A DNA stretch of 64,000 nt, from the NCBI RefSeq assembly GCF_001613085.1, contig NZ_BDBR01000002.1, positions 372,001 to 436,000 of the forward strand, written 5' to 3'. A program made the position numbers and the translations under genes. The stretch comes from Nocardia salmonicida NBRC 13393 (GTDB lineage Bacteria > Actinomycetota > Actinomycetes > Mycobacteriales > Mycobacteriaceae). Positions within the stretch are counted from its first letter, which is position 1. Every line of letters starts with the position of its first letter. Positions 9,356 through 18,177 of the stretch are shown here, in pieces. Below the pieces are notes generated by a model, which worked only from the letters and a program-made list of their open reading frames with translations, made no database searches and was not told the DNA's origin.

Positions 9356-9389
9356 AGGGCATGCGGAAAGGGGTTGTGGGGTGGGGCAT

Positions 9390-9965
9390 TCAGAAAGTCG
9401 TCAGTGCTACGTCGATGAGACGGTAGAGCTGGGCGGCATCGTTGGTCTTCGCCATGAGGCGCAGGCCCGCGCTGGTGGTGAACAGCAGGGCCGCGATCGA
9501 ATTCGGGTCGACGTCGCGATCGACGTCACCGTCGCGGCGGCCCTGGTCGATACGGGCGGCCAGGGTGGCGACGATGCGCTGTTCGATGTCGCGCAGTGTC
9601 GCCGTGGCCGCCGCGTCGTGGCCGCCGAGTTCTGTGGCGGTGTTGACGGCGAGACAGCCGCGTCGGGTCGGGGAGGCCATGTCCAGATCGACTGCGGCGC
9701 GCAGGTATTCGCGCAGGCACTCGCGGGTGGTACCCGGGCGGGACATGTAGTCCTCGGCCATGGCCACCCCGAATCGGCCGTAGCGGTCGAGAACGAGGTC
9801 GAACAGGGCGCGTTTGCTGCCGAAGGTGTTGTACAGGCTGCCTTTTCCGATGCCGGTGGCCTCGGCGAGCTGCGCGGGGGAGGTATTGGCGTAGCCGTAA
9901 GTCCAGAACTGGTCCATCGCACGGTCCAGGACCGTGTCGGTGTCGAAGTTCTGAGGCCTGGCCAT
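9390..9965 (-). CDS. TetR/AcrR family transcriptional regulator
   Basis: A 191-aa one-component repressor. The N-terminal helix-turn-helix spans residues about 25-47 (TSPAQLAEATGIGKGSLYN, then TFGSKRALF). The C-terminal ligand domain includes RRGCLAVNTATELG, typical of the branch that controls small redox or cofactor-dependent enzymes. The ATG at 9965 starts directly with MARPQNFD, the usual short N-terminal arm. It precedes the SDR gene on the same strand. A palindromic site with the same core sits in front of both genes, suggesting autoregulation plus control of the reductase. Confidence 0.9.
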   Translation of the reverse strand: MARPQNFDTDTVLDRAMDQFWTYGYANTSPAQLAEATGIGKGSLYNTFGSKRALFDLVLDRYGRFGVAMAEDYMSRPGTTRECLREYLRAAVDLDMASPTRRGCLAVNTATELGGHDAAATATLRDIEQRIVATLAARIDQGRRDGDVDRDVDPNSIAALLFTTSAGLRLMAKTNDAAQLYRLIDVALTTF

Positions 9966-9983
9966 GTCTCGACCATAGATTTT

Positions 9984-10005
9984 TTAAACCTTTAGGTCAA
10001 CAATT
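9984..10005. promoter_or_regulatory. candidate TetR autoregulatory operator
   Basis: Contains the perfect palindrome ACCTTTAGGT (9988-9997) extended to TTAAACCTTTAGGTCAACAA. The half AGGTCAACAATT matches 11 of 12 bases of the site upstream of the SDR gene. It lies about 20 bp upstream of the TetR start codon. Confidence 0.55.
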
Positions 10006-10046
10006 CGGGCGACAGACCGTGGCAACGATGGCCACGATCTCGTGAG

Positions 10047-10379
10047 CTACTTGCCGATGATGCCGAAAGGGTTGCCGTCGGTGTCTTCCAGAACGCAGAT
10101 GCGGCTGCCGGGGCTGACTTCGCGCGGGGCGGTTCGTTCGGTCGCGCCCGCGGCGATCGCCGCGGCCCTGGCCTTGTCGACATCATCGACTCCGGCGTAG
10201 GCGACCGGGCCTTCCGCGACGTCACCGCTGGGGTCGAGGCCGATCTGGACATCGCCCACTGCCCAGCCGACGTAGTAGGCCTCGTCGGTGTGGGGTGTGC
10301 CGTACAGGGTGGTGTAGACAGCTTTCGTCGCTGCCAGATCGGACACGGGGATGACGACGCTGGCGATGGTGGGGCTCAT
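10047..10379 (-). CDS. VOC family (glyoxalase/bleomycin-resistance fold) protein
   Basis: A 110-aa single-module vicinal-oxygen-chelate protein. It shows the family order: first strand SVVIPVSDLAATKAVYTTLYG, a central strand pair around VQIGLDP, and the closing motif LEDTDGNPFGIIG. The length fits one beta-alpha-beta-beta-beta repeat pair. Metal ligands are not complete (no clear His at the first position), so it may be a binding protein rather than an enzyme. ATG 10379 has a GGAGATCC site upstream; a longer start at 10409 is possible but lacks one. Its neighbours give no clue to the substrate. Confidence 0.78.
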   Translation of the reverse strand: MSPTIASVVIPVSDLAATKAVYTTLYGTPHTDEAYYVGWAVGDVQIGLDPSGDVAEGPVAYAGVDDVDKARAAAIAAGATERTAPREVSPGSRICVLEDTDGNPFGIIGK

Positions 10380-10559
10380 CGGATCTCCTCTGCGATGGGA
10401 GCGAGCCACGTTCGCATACGACGAGTGGACCGATCGTCGCCGGCGACGGTGACCGCGATGGACGAATGACCTCGGCGCTCAGCCTACTCAGGCGCGCACG
10501 GCCGTCGGCCGGCGCCGAATCCGCGTGTCGAGCAGTGTTCTCCCCGCGGCGACCGGCTC

Positions 10560-10742
10560 TCAGGCCGCTAAGTCGAACAGCGTCAACTCGTTCGCGGCCG
10601 CGGCGCGTTGCTCGGATCGTTCGCGTATCGCGCAGGTGGGGCCGATGCCCTCGGCGATCGACTTCGCCGACAGCAGCCAGCCGCGGCAGCGGCGGCAGTG
10701 AGCGACCAGCCTTACCTCGGGTCGGTCATCGGAATCGGCCAC
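10560..10742 (-). CDS. small DUF6011-type zinc protein
   Basis: A 60-aa protein with a cysteine cluster, HCRRCRGWLLS followed by GIGPTCAIRE, which matches the DUF6011 zinc-binding motif found in actinobacterial and phage proteins. It presumably binds one zinc ion and perhaps nucleic acid; the role is unknown. The GTG start at 10742 has a strong ribosome site (AAGGAG, 7 nt spacing), whereas the longer open frame upstream overlaps the neighbouring oxidoreductase gene and has unrelated composition. It lies about 90 bp downstream of that gene on the same strand. Confidence 0.7.
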   Translation of the reverse strand: MADSDDRPEVRLVAHCRRCRGWLLSAKSIAEGIGPTCAIRERSEQRAAAANELTLFDLAA

Positions 10743-10833
10743 GTCGTTCTCCTTCGGCCGGTAAGCAATTCGTTGACCTACCGTCGCACGAGGCACCGAC
10801 AATTCCCGCCGCCGGTTGGTTGGGAGCGTCGGA

Positions 10834-12621
10834 TCACGCGCTTTCCTGGGCGGCTGCGCGGCCGGTTTGCCTGCCGGAGAACAGGCAGCCGCCGAGAAAG
10901 GTGCCTTCCAGGGCGCGGTAGCCGTGGACACCGCCGCCACCGAAGCCCGCGACCTCGCCCGCGGCGTAGAGCCCGGTGATGGGATTGCCGGTGGCGTCGA
11001 GAACGCGGCCGGAGAGATCGGTTTGCAAGCCGCCGAGGGTTTTTCGGGTGAGGATGTTCATCCGGATCGCGATGAGGGGACCGGCTGCGGGGTCGAGAAT
11101 TCGATGCAGCGGGGTGGTGCGGACCAGGGCATCGCCGATGTAGGCCAGCGAATTTCTGATGCCGACGATCTGGGGGTCGGTGCTGTTCGGGTTGTCGACC
11201 TGCTCGTCGCGCAGGGAGATCTGCGCGTGCAGGTCGTCGACGTTGATCAGGTCCGAGCCGGTGAGCCGGTTCATGCCCGCGACGAGCTCTGGCAATGCGT
11301 TGGCGGTCACGAAGTCCGGGCCGTGGTCGATGAAGGCTTGGGTCGGCAGGGGTGTGCTGTTGGTCAGGCGGCTGAGGAGGTAGCCGGGGATGTCTTTGCG
11401 GGTGAGTTCGGGATTCTGTTCGGATCCGGAGAGCACGAACTCTTTGTCGATGATCCTTTTGTTCAGTACGAACCAGGAGTAGTCGTAGCCCGATCGCATG
11501 ATCAGTTCGAGCGTGCCGAGTGTGTCGTAGCTGGGGATACCGGGGGAGGGGAAGCGGCGGCCGGTGGCATCGAACCACATCGAGGAGGGTGAGGCGAGCA
11601 CGCGAATGCCGTGGTCGGGCCATATAGGCGTGTGGTTGGTGAGCCCTTCGGTGTAGTGCCACATGCGGTCCCGGTTGACCAGCCGGGCGCCGGCCGCTTC
11701 GCTGATCGCGAGCATGCGGCCGTCGACGTGGGCGGGTACGCCGGTGATCATGCGGGCCGGCGGTGCGCCGAGGCGGGTCGGCCAGTTGCGGCGGACGAGA
11801 TCGTGGTTGGCGCCGATGCCGCCGGAGGTGACGATCACCATCGGGGCGTGCAGCTCGAACTCGCCGATCTCGGTGCGGGAACTGGGTGTGCCGCGGGCCG
11901 CGTCGCTGGGTTCGAGCACGCTGCCGTGGACGCCGGTGACGGCATTGCCGGTGGTGACGAGTCCGTCGACCTGATGGCGGAACCGGAACGAGACCGCGCT
12001 GCGGGACTGCGCGTCGCGCACGAGTTTCTCGAACGGTTCCATGACACCGGGACCGGTCCCCAGGGTCAGATGGAAACGCGGGACCGAATTGCCCGGTCCG
12101 TTCGGACTCCTGTCGCCGCGCTCGGCCCACCCCACATAAGGGACCCAGCGCATCCCGAGCCCGGCCAGCCATGATTGCTTCTCCCCGGCCGCGAACTGCA
12201 GGTAGGCCTCGGCCCAGCGTGTGCCCCAGTAGTCTTCGCCGAGCGGGTCGTCGGGCCCGCGGTCGAAGCCGGCGGTGTTGAACCAGTCGTGTCGCGCCAA
12301 TTCGAGCGAGTCCCAGACCCCGGCGATCCGCTGTTCGGGGGAGTCGATGAAGAACAACCCGCCCAGCGACCAGAACGCCTGACCGCCGAGACCGGTCTCG
12401 GGCTCTTGATCCACCAGCAGTACGCGCCGACCGGCGGCGACCAGCTCCGACGTCGCCACCAGCCCGGCCAGGCCGGCACCGACGACGATGACGTCGGCAT
12501 CGTCCGCCGGTCCGGCGGACGCGCGGCCCAGGCTCAGTGCGCTGAGTGTGGTAGCCGCGGCGGCGGTTGCCAGCAGTCGGCGGCGGCTCAGGCCGGTCAA
12601 GCTCTGCTGTGCAGGCGGCAT
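10834..12621 (-). CDS. Tat-exported FAD-dependent dehydrogenase
   Basis: A 595-aa flavoprotein of the FAD-binding-2 (fumarate reductase/3-ketosteroid dehydrogenase-like) group. A twin-arginine signal is visible (SRRRLLATAAAATTLSAL, residues 13-30), so it is probably folded with FAD and exported. The dinucleotide motif VVGAGLAGLVA follows near residue 46, and the C-terminal FAD contact is GLYAAGEVAGFGGGG. The substrate is unknown; the family includes steroid and other alkene reductases or dehydrogenases. ATG 12621 has an AGAGGAA site; an upstream ATG at 12708 adds a non-conserved leader before the Tat signal. It lies downstream of hmuTUV, separated by 283 bp. Confidence 0.85.
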   Translation of the reverse strand: MPPAQQSLTGLSRRRLLATAAAATTLSALSLGRASAGPADDADVIVVGAGLAGLVATSELVAAGRRVLLVDQEPETGLGGQAFWSLGGLFFIDSPEQRIAGVWDSLELARHDWFNTAGFDRGPDDPLGEDYWGTRWAEAYLQFAAGEKQSWLAGLGMRWVPYVGWAERGDRSPNGPGNSVPRFHLTLGTGPGVMEPFEKLVRDAQSRSAVSFRFRHQVDGLVTTGNAVTGVHGSVLEPSDAARGTPSSRTEIGEFELHAPMVIVTSGGIGANHDLVRRNWPTRLGAPPARMITGVPAHVDGRMLAISEAAGARLVNRDRMWHYTEGLTNHTPIWPDHGIRVLASPSSMWFDATGRRFPSPGIPSYDTLGTLELIMRSGYDYSWFVLNKRIIDKEFVLSGSEQNPELTRKDIPGYLLSRLTNSTPLPTQAFIDHGPDFVTANALPELVAGMNRLTGSDLINVDDLHAQISLRDEQVDNPNSTDPQIVGIRNSLAYIGDALVRTTPLHRILDPAAGPLIAIRMNILTRKTLGGLQTDLSGRVLDATGNPITGLYAAGEVAGFGGGGVHGYRALEGTFLGGCLFSGRQTGRAAAQESA

Positions 12622-12904
12622 GTCAATTCCTCTGCGGGACAATAAGATTTGTAGCAGCCCGAGCAACTGTTCGAACGGGGTGGCGCCGCGACCGAGAGTA
12701 GGAGACACGCCGCAATCTTTGTTGCCCTCGGCTCGCGACTGTGGAAGTTCACTGTCGCTACCGGGTGCGCTTGCCGACCGGGCACGAACCGCCCGGCGAC
12801 CGTGGTCCGGTGCAGAACCCGCGTGTGCAGCTTCGACCGTTGCAGTCGGTCAGGTGAGGACACCGCCCTTCTCCTGTGGCGGCCGCGCTCGATCAGGGGG
12901 TGCG

Positions 12905-13783
12905 TCAGTTGCGGCCGCGGTCGGGCAGGACGAGTTGGGCGCCGGTGGTCGGGTGATCGAAGACGTCGACGGGGTGCTGGTAGACGGTGGTGAGCAGTTC
13001 GCGGGTGAGGATCTCGCGGGGGTGGCCGTCGGCGGCGACGCGGCCCGCGTCCAAGACGGTGACGCGGTCGGCGTAGGCGGCGGCCACGCCGAGGTCGTGG
13101 ACGACGACGACCACGGCGGCGCCTTCGGCGGCGCGGGTGGCGGCCAGGCGAAGGACGGCCTCCTGATGGCCGAGGTCGAGGGCAGCGGTCGGTTCGTCCA
13201 GCAACAGGGTGGCGGTGTCCTGGGCCAGGACACGAGCCAGGGCTACACGGGCGCGCTCGCCGCCCGACAGTGACGGGAAGACGCGCGTGGCGAGGTGGGT
13301 GACATCGGTCGCGGCCAGTGCCGCGGTGACGAGTGCGTCGTCGTTGTCGGCGGCAGGGGTGTGCAGCCACGGAGCACGGCCCATGGCGACGACCTCGCGG
13401 GCGGTGAAAGGGAATCCGACGGCGTGGGATTGGGGCAGGACCGCGCGGCGGCGGGCCATGTCGGCCGGGGTCCAGTGCGAGAGCGCGTGGCCTTCGAGTT
13501 TCACGGTGCCCGCGCTGGGTTCGAGCTCCCCGGCGAGGGCGGCGAGCAGGCTGGACTTGCCCGCACCGTTCGGGCCGACGAGCGCGACGATCTCTCCTGC
13601 CGCGACTTGGAAGTCGACAGCTTCGAGGACGGTACGCGTGCCGCGACGGACGGTGAGCCCGCCGGCACGCAGGGTGACGGCGCCGAGTTCGGGGCGGGCG
13701 GGCACGTCAGGGGTTCGCGCGAACAGCGAACGCCAGGAGGCTCGGCGGTGCAGTGCGGTGTCGGCGGTGTCGATCTCGGTCAT
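12905..13783 (-). CDS. hmuV: heme ABC transporter ATP-binding protein
   Basis: A 292-aa ATPase energising heme import. Walker A is GPNGAGKSS, the Q-loop is in RRRAVLPQSH, the ABC signature is LSGGERARV, Walker B is TLLLDEP, and the switch histidine is in VVVHDLG. The N-terminal 40 residues before the domain are longer than usual. Its ATG overlaps the TGA of the permease gene by four bases (13780-13783), indicating translational coupling. Third gene of the hmuT-hmuU-hmuV order known from Corynebacterium. Specificity for heme rather than a ferric siderophore is inferred from the binding-protein gene. Confidence 0.92.
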   Translation of the reverse strand: MTEIDTADTALHRRASWRSLFARTPDVPARPELGAVTLRAGGLTVRRGTRTVLEAVDFQVAAGEIVALVGPNGAGKSSLLAALAGELEPSAGTVKLEGHALSHWTPADMARRRAVLPQSHAVGFPFTAREVVAMGRAPWLHTPAADNDDALVTAALAATDVTHLATRVFPSLSGGERARVALARVLAQDTATLLLDEPTAALDLGHQEAVLRLAATRAAEGAAVVVVVHDLGVAAAYADRVTVLDAGRVAADGHPREILTRELLTTVYQHPVDVFDHPTTGAQLVLPDRGRN

Positions 13784-14901
13784 CCCCAGCCTCCTGCTCG
13801 GGCGCGGGTGCGGCGCAGCAGCCAGAAGAAGAACGGGCCGCCGATCAGGGAGGTGAGCATGCCCAGTGGCAGGTCGGCGTTGTGGACCAGTGTGCGGGCC
13901 ACGACGTCGGCGCCGAGCAGCATCACCGCGCCCACGATCGCGCTGAGCGGCACGAGCACCCGGTGGCCGGGGCCGACCATCATGCGTACCAGGTGCGGCA
14001 CGATCAACCCCACGAACAAGATGATGCCGCTGAACGCGACCCCTGCCGCGGTGAGCACGGCGACCACCACGATCACCTGCCTGCGCAACCGTTCCACGTC
14101 GACGCCGAGGTGGCGGGCCGCGGAATCGCCGAGTGCGAGCAGATCGAGCCTTGGTGCGATGAGGATCGCGGCCAGGATGCCGACCGACGCCAGCACCGCC
14201 ACCACCGCCACCGACTGCCAGGTGGCGCCGTTGAGGCTGCCGAGCTGCCAGAACACGATCTGATCCCGGGCGGCGGGGCTGGCGACGAACAACAGCAACG
14301 CGATCAACCCGCCGGCGAAGGCGTTGATCGCGACACCGGTGAGGATCAAGGTGACCACCTCGGTGCGCCCACCCGACCTCGACAGCACATAGACCAGCGC
14401 GGTGGTGATCAATCCCGCGACGAAGGCCGCGGCCGCGATCGACCACGAGGCGACGAACGCGCCACCGACCACGATGACGGTGCCCGCCCCGACCGCGGCA
14501 CCCGCCGATACCCCGATCACGCCGGGTTCGGCGAGCGGATTGGCGAACACCCCCTGCAGCAGGGCGCCCGCTGTCGCCAACGAAGCTCCGACCAGGACGG
14601 CCAGGGCCACCCGGGGGAACCGCACCTCCCACAGCGTCACCTCACCGGCCGGATGCGCGGGCATCGGCCCGATATCGAGGCCGATCCGGTGGGCCACACT
14701 GCCCAGCACCTCGGCGGCCGTCGTGGGGACCTGTCCGAGCACGGCCGAGACCACGGCCAGCACGATCAGGGCGAGCAACGCGACAGCGAACACGACTGTC
14801 ACGCGCGTGCCCCGGTGCGTCGTGGGCGGCAGGGGATCGGGGGTGGCGTCGGTGATCCGCGGGGCGTCCGCAGACTTGGTCAGGTCGGGCGCATCGCTCA
14901 T
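13780..14901 (-). CDS. hmuU: heme ABC transporter permease (FecCD family)
   Basis: A 373-aa integral membrane permease with about ten hydrophobic segments. FecCD-family landmarks are visible: RFPRVALAVLVGASLATAG in the first third, NPLAEPGVIGVSAGAAVGAG, and the coupling-helix region ending in GLIVPHLVRM. The first 40 residues form a cytoplasmic extension. It overlaps by four bases both the upstream binding-protein gene (14898-14901) and the downstream ATPase gene. It forms the channel of the hmuTUV heme importer. Confidence 0.93.
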   Translation of the reverse strand: MSDAPDLTKSADAPRITDATPDPLPPTTHRGTRVTVVFAVALLALIVLAVVSAVLGQVPTTAAEVLGSVAHRIGLDIGPMPAHPAGEVTLWEVRFPRVALAVLVGASLATAGALLQGVFANPLAEPGVIGVSAGAAVGAGTVIVVGGAFVASWSIAAAAFVAGLITTALVYVLSRSGGRTEVVTLILTGVAINAFAGGLIALLLFVASPAARDQIVFWQLGSLNGATWQSVAVVAVLASVGILAAILIAPRLDLLALGDSAARHLGVDVERLRRQVIVVVAVLTAAGVAFSGIILFVGLIVPHLVRMMVGPGHRVLVPLSAIVGAVMLLGADVVARTLVHNADLPLGMLTSLIGGPFFFWLLRRTRARAGGWG

Positions 14902-15911
14902 GCCGATTTGCCGTAGACGGCATCGGACAGCGCCGAGACGACGCGGCCGGTATTGGGGCCGAAGCTGAGTATCACCGCGTCGGACATGTCGACCACGCGC
15001 CGGTTGCGGCCCGCCGGCGTCTGGGCGATGCCGGGCACCTTCTCCAGCCCGTCGAGGCCACCCACCGATTTCAGCCCGTCCGACATCACCAGCAGCACAT
15101 CGGGGGCGGCGGCGATCATCGCCTCGCTGGTGATGGACACGAACGGCTCGTTCACCCCGGAGGCGGTGCCCGCGTCGACGCCGCCGATCGCGGTGATCAG
15201 CGAATCGGCTCCCGACCCGCGGCCGGCCATCATGGTGATCGCGGCGCTGCGCAGGTAGAGGAAGGCGATCGTGGGCTGCGGATCCTGCTTCGGCACGCGA
15301 GCTGTCGCGGCCGCGATCTCGTCGGCGGTGCGCGCGCCGAGTTGCTTGCCCGCCTCGGGAACACCCAGTGCGGTGGCCACCGACTCGATCTGCGGGACGA
15401 CACCGGCCATGCTGCGATCGGGGTCGAAGTAGACCACGGTCACCCCGGCGGCCCGCAACTGCTCACGCACGGCGGGGGCGGCGCTGGTCGTATCAGTGAG
15501 GAACACCGACGGGCGCAGATTCAGGACCGCTTCGATGCTGAGGCTGCCGTTGCCGCCTGCCACATTGGGCACGGCCGCGATGGCGGGGAACGAGGCGGAG
15601 GTGCTGCGGCCGACGAGGTTCGCGCCCAGACCCAGTGCCCACACGGTTTGGGCGAGGGTGCCGTACCGGTCGACGGCGATGATGCGCGAGGTATCGGCGA
15701 TCGTCACGTCGCTGCCGTCATAGGACTTCACCGTCACCGGCAACCGCGGTGTCGGTGCGGGCCCGATCGGGACGGGGTCCAGGTCAGCGAGCTGAGCCGT
15801 CACCGGTCCACCGGAATCGGCAGTCGATGCAGGATTGCTCGCGGTGCAAGCGACGACGCCGGTCAGTACCGTCGCCGCGAGCATCGCCGTCAGCACACCA
15901 CGCAGTTTCAT
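14898..15911 (-). CDS. hmuT: heme-binding lipoprotein of ABC importer
   Basis: A 337-aa substrate-binding protein of the class III (siderophore/heme) type. The signal peptide ends in a lipobox-like VVAC with Cys22. The mature protein has the two lobes of the family, with RIIAVDRYGTLAQTVWALG and LRPSVFLTDTTS in the first and AGRGSGADSLITAIGG plus SFGPNTGRVV in the second; the GxGSGADSLI stretch is typical of heme-type HmuT. ATG 15911 is chosen because it starts the signal peptide; the ATG at 15932 would overlap the iron-box-like site. Iron repression is expected. Confidence 0.9.
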   Translation of the reverse strand: MKLRGVLTAMLAATVLTGVVACTASNPASTADSGGPVTAQLADLDPVPIGPAPTPRLPVTVKSYDGSDVTIADTSRIIAVDRYGTLAQTVWALGLGANLVGRSTSASFPAIAAVPNVAGGNGSLSIEAVLNLRPSVFLTDTTSAAPAVREQLRAAGVTVVYFDPDRSMAGVVPQIESVATALGVPEAGKQLGARTADEIAAATARVPKQDPQPTIAFLYLRSAAITMMAGRGSGADSLITAIGGVDAGTASGVNEPFVSITSEAMIAAAPDVLLVMSDGLKSVGGLDGLEKVPGIAQTPAGRNRRVVDMSDAVILSFGPNTGRVVSALSDAVYGKSA

Positions 15912-15930
15912 GTAGGTAAGGCTAGCCATC
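15912..15930. promoter_or_regulatory. candidate IdeR/DtxR iron box upstream of hmuT
   Basis: Read on the minus strand, the site is GATGGCTAGCCTTACCTAC, matching 13 of 19 positions of the IdeR/DtxR consensus TTAGGTTAGCCTAACCTAA, including most of the central core. It directly abuts the hmuT start codon and overlaps the last codons of the aldo/keto reductase gene, so repression would block the hmuTUV message. A heme-uptake operon is a known type of IdeR/DtxR target. Confidence 0.6.
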
Positions 15931-16909
15931 ATTCGGAACGGGCGCTCACATCGTCCAATGCCGCCGCGATCGCGCGCGGCAACTCCAGGGTTTCGGCGGC
16001 CAGCACTCCAGTGAGCTGACCGATATCGCGGGCACCCACGATCATGCTCGTGATGCCGGGCCGATCACGGATCCAGGCCAGCGCCACCGCCAACGGCGAC
16101 GTACCGAGCCCGTCGGCGGCGGTGACCAGCGCGTCGACCACTCTGGTCGCGCGATCGTCGTCGAGCCTGCGCCGGATCTCGGCCGCGGTCGCCTCGTCGG
16201 CGCCCCGCGAATCCGCGGGAACACCGTCGCGATACTTGCCGGTCAGGATCCCACCGGCCAACGGCGCCGACGCGATGACGCCCACCCCGTGATGGCGAGC
16301 GGCGGGGATCACATCGTTCTCGGTACCACGCGCGAGCAGCGAGTACGGCGTCTGCGCGGCCGTGATCGGCGCGATCGCGGCCAGACTGGCCAACTGCCAC
16401 GCCGCGAACCCGCGCACACCCGCGTACCGGGTACGGCCGGTCCGCACCGCGGTGTCGAGGGTGGCCGCGACCTCGTCGAGCGGCGTGTACGGATCCCAGG
16501 CGGCGATGCTCCAGATGTCGAGATGGTCGGTGCCCAGTTCGAGCAGGGTGCGGTCGAGTTGTTTGAGCAGGGTGCGCCGCGACGAGTCGACCACCGGGCC
16601 CACCGCCGCGGGCGCGGGCACCGAGTCGCCGACCCCGGCGCCGGGTGCATGCATCACCACACCCGCGCTGCCACTGAGGACCAATTCGTCACGCGAGACC
16701 AAGTCGCCGAGCAGATCCGCCAGGATCCGCTGCGCCGCCCCCTCGCCGTAGACGGGAGAGATGTCAACGAGCGTGCCACCGGCCTCGGTGAACGCCGCCA
16801 ACTGCACCGATGCCTCGTCGGCATCGGTATGTGTCCCCCAGGTATGGGTCGCCAACCCGATTCGCGACACCCGAAGTCCGCTGCGTCCCACCGTTCGCTG
16901 CTCCATCAC
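15929..16909 (-). CDS. aldo/keto reductase
   Basis: A 326-aa NADPH-type oxidoreductase. The catalytic Asp is in VDISPVYGEGAAQ and the Tyr follows (normally DTAxxYG), the lysine position is weak, and the C-terminal cofactor loop is MIVGARDIGQL. The insertion around residues 85-110 (HAPGAGVGDSVPAPAAVG) is unusual and Gly/Pro/Ala rich. It ends 18 bp before the hmuT start, so it may share transcription into the heme operon, although the iron box lies at its 3' end. Substrate unknown. The ORF starts MMEQRTVG; either Met is possible. Confidence 0.85.
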   Translation of the reverse strand: MMEQRTVGRSGLRVSRIGLATHTWGTHTDADEASVQLAAFTEAGGTLVDISPVYGEGAAQRILADLLGDLVSRDELVLSGSAGVVMHAPGAGVGDSVPAPAAVGPVVDSSRRTLLKQLDRTLLELGTDHLDIWSIAAWDPYTPLDEVAATLDTAVRTGRTRYAGVRGFAAWQLASLAAIAPITAAQTPYSLLARGTENDVIPAARHHGVGVIASAPLAGGILTGKYRDGVPADSRGADEATAAEIRRRLDDDRATRVVDALVTAADGLGTSPLAVALAWIRDRPGITSMIVGARDIGQLTGVLAAETLELPRAIAAALDDVSARSE

Positions 16910-17134
16910 CGCGCCCGCGCATTCGTCACGGCGACAGCCTAATGTGCGCGCCTGCGCAACCTCACTCGGCGACCCGTGCCGCGGCGCGGCAGAACCCGAT
17001 CTCGGCGACCGGCGGGCGACGACCGAGGGCGTCGACAGGTAGGGTCGCTGCGAGACCGTGGCCGTTACGGCCGGACATGTAGCAAAAGCCCAGGAGGACG
17101 CGGTCTTTCGGGCGCGAGTCAGCAGGAGGACGTG

Positions 17135-18076
17135 GTGGGCGAGGCGATGACCTGGTTCCAGGCATTGGTACTCGGACTAGTGCAGGGACTCACCGAGTTC
17201 CTGCCGATCTCGTCCTCGGCGCACCTGCGCATCGTGTCGGGCGTGTTCTTCGGCGACGACGCGGGCGCGTCGTTCACCGCGGTCACCCAGCTCGGCACCG
17301 AGGCAGCGGTGCTGGTGTATTTCGCCAAGGACATCCAGCGCATCGTCGTAGCCTGGTTCACCACACTCGGGATGCGGTGGAGCGAACGGTCCCAACGCGA
17401 GGTCGCGGTGGGAGACCGGGTCACCACGAAACTGCCGGTGATGGACCGCAGTGCCCGCGACGCCCACGAACGCGACACCCAGCGCGAACTCGACTACCGC
17501 ATCGGCTGGTACGTGATCATCGCCACCATCCCGATCGGGGTGTTGGGCTTCCTGTTCAAGGACGAGATCCGCACCGGGGCGCGCAACCTGTGGTTGGTGT
17601 CGTTCATGCTGGTCGCGTTCGCGCTCGTGATCGCCGCGGGTGAGCATTTCGGCAGCAAGGCTCGGCCCCTCAGCCAACTCACGACCAAAGACGGCATCGT
17701 GATGGGTCTGGCGCAGTGTCTGGCGTTGGTCCCCGGCGTCTCCCGCTCCGGCGCTACCTCGACCGCGGGTCTGTTCCTCGGCCTCGAGCGTGAAGCGGCC
17801 GTGCGGTTCTCGTTCCTGCTGGCCATCCCCGCGGTGACCGCATCGGGCCTGTTCAGCCTGCCCGACGCGTTCGAACCGGCCGGTGAGGGCCTCAATGCCA
17901 GTGGGCCGCAGCTGCTGGTCGCCACAGTCGTGGCGTTCGTCGTCGGATACGCCTCGGTGGCGTGGTTGCTGAAGTTCGTCGGCAAGCATTCGTTCTACTG
18001 GTTCGTCGGCTACCGGATCATCCTCGGCGTCACGTTGCTGGGCCTGCTGGCCACCGGCGTCGTCTCCGCGACCTGA
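17135..18076 (+). CDS. uppP: undecaprenyl-diphosphate phosphatase
   Basis: Dephosphorylates undecaprenyl diphosphate so the lipid carrier can be reused in peptidoglycan synthesis; confers bacitracin tolerance in many species. An integral membrane protein of 313 aa with the family motifs [14 protein letters not shown] near the N-terminus and the PGVSRSGAT motif in the middle. A GTG start at 17135 is placed by the AGGAGG site at 17124-17129; the ATG at 17147 ([10 protein letters not shown]) matches the homologous M. tuberculosis N-terminus and is the alternative. It heads the phosphatase / DUF3090 / kinase-like gene run shared with mycobacteria. Confidence 0.94.
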   Translation: MGEAMTWFQALVLGLVQGLTEFLPISSSAHLRIVSGVFFGDDAGASFTAVTQLGTEAAVLVYFAKDIQRIVVAWFTTLGMRWSERSQREVAVGDRVTTKLPVMDRSARDAHERDTQRELDYRIGWYVIIATIPIGVLGFLFKDEIRTGARNLWLVSFMLVAFALVIAAGEHFGSKARPLSQLTTKDGIVMGLAQCLALVPGVSRSGATSTAGLFLGLEREAAVRFSFLLAIPAVTASGLFSLPDAFEPAGEGLNASGPQLLVATVVAFVVGYASVAWLLKFVGKHSFYWFVGYRIILGVTLLGLLATGVVSAT

Positions 18077-18177
18077 TCCCGAGATCGACCCATGGTTAGG
18101 CGTACCTCCGCATTCGCTCCGGCCATGCGCGAAATGACCGACGACCGCTTCGCGACTGCGCCCATTAGGCTGGTCCC

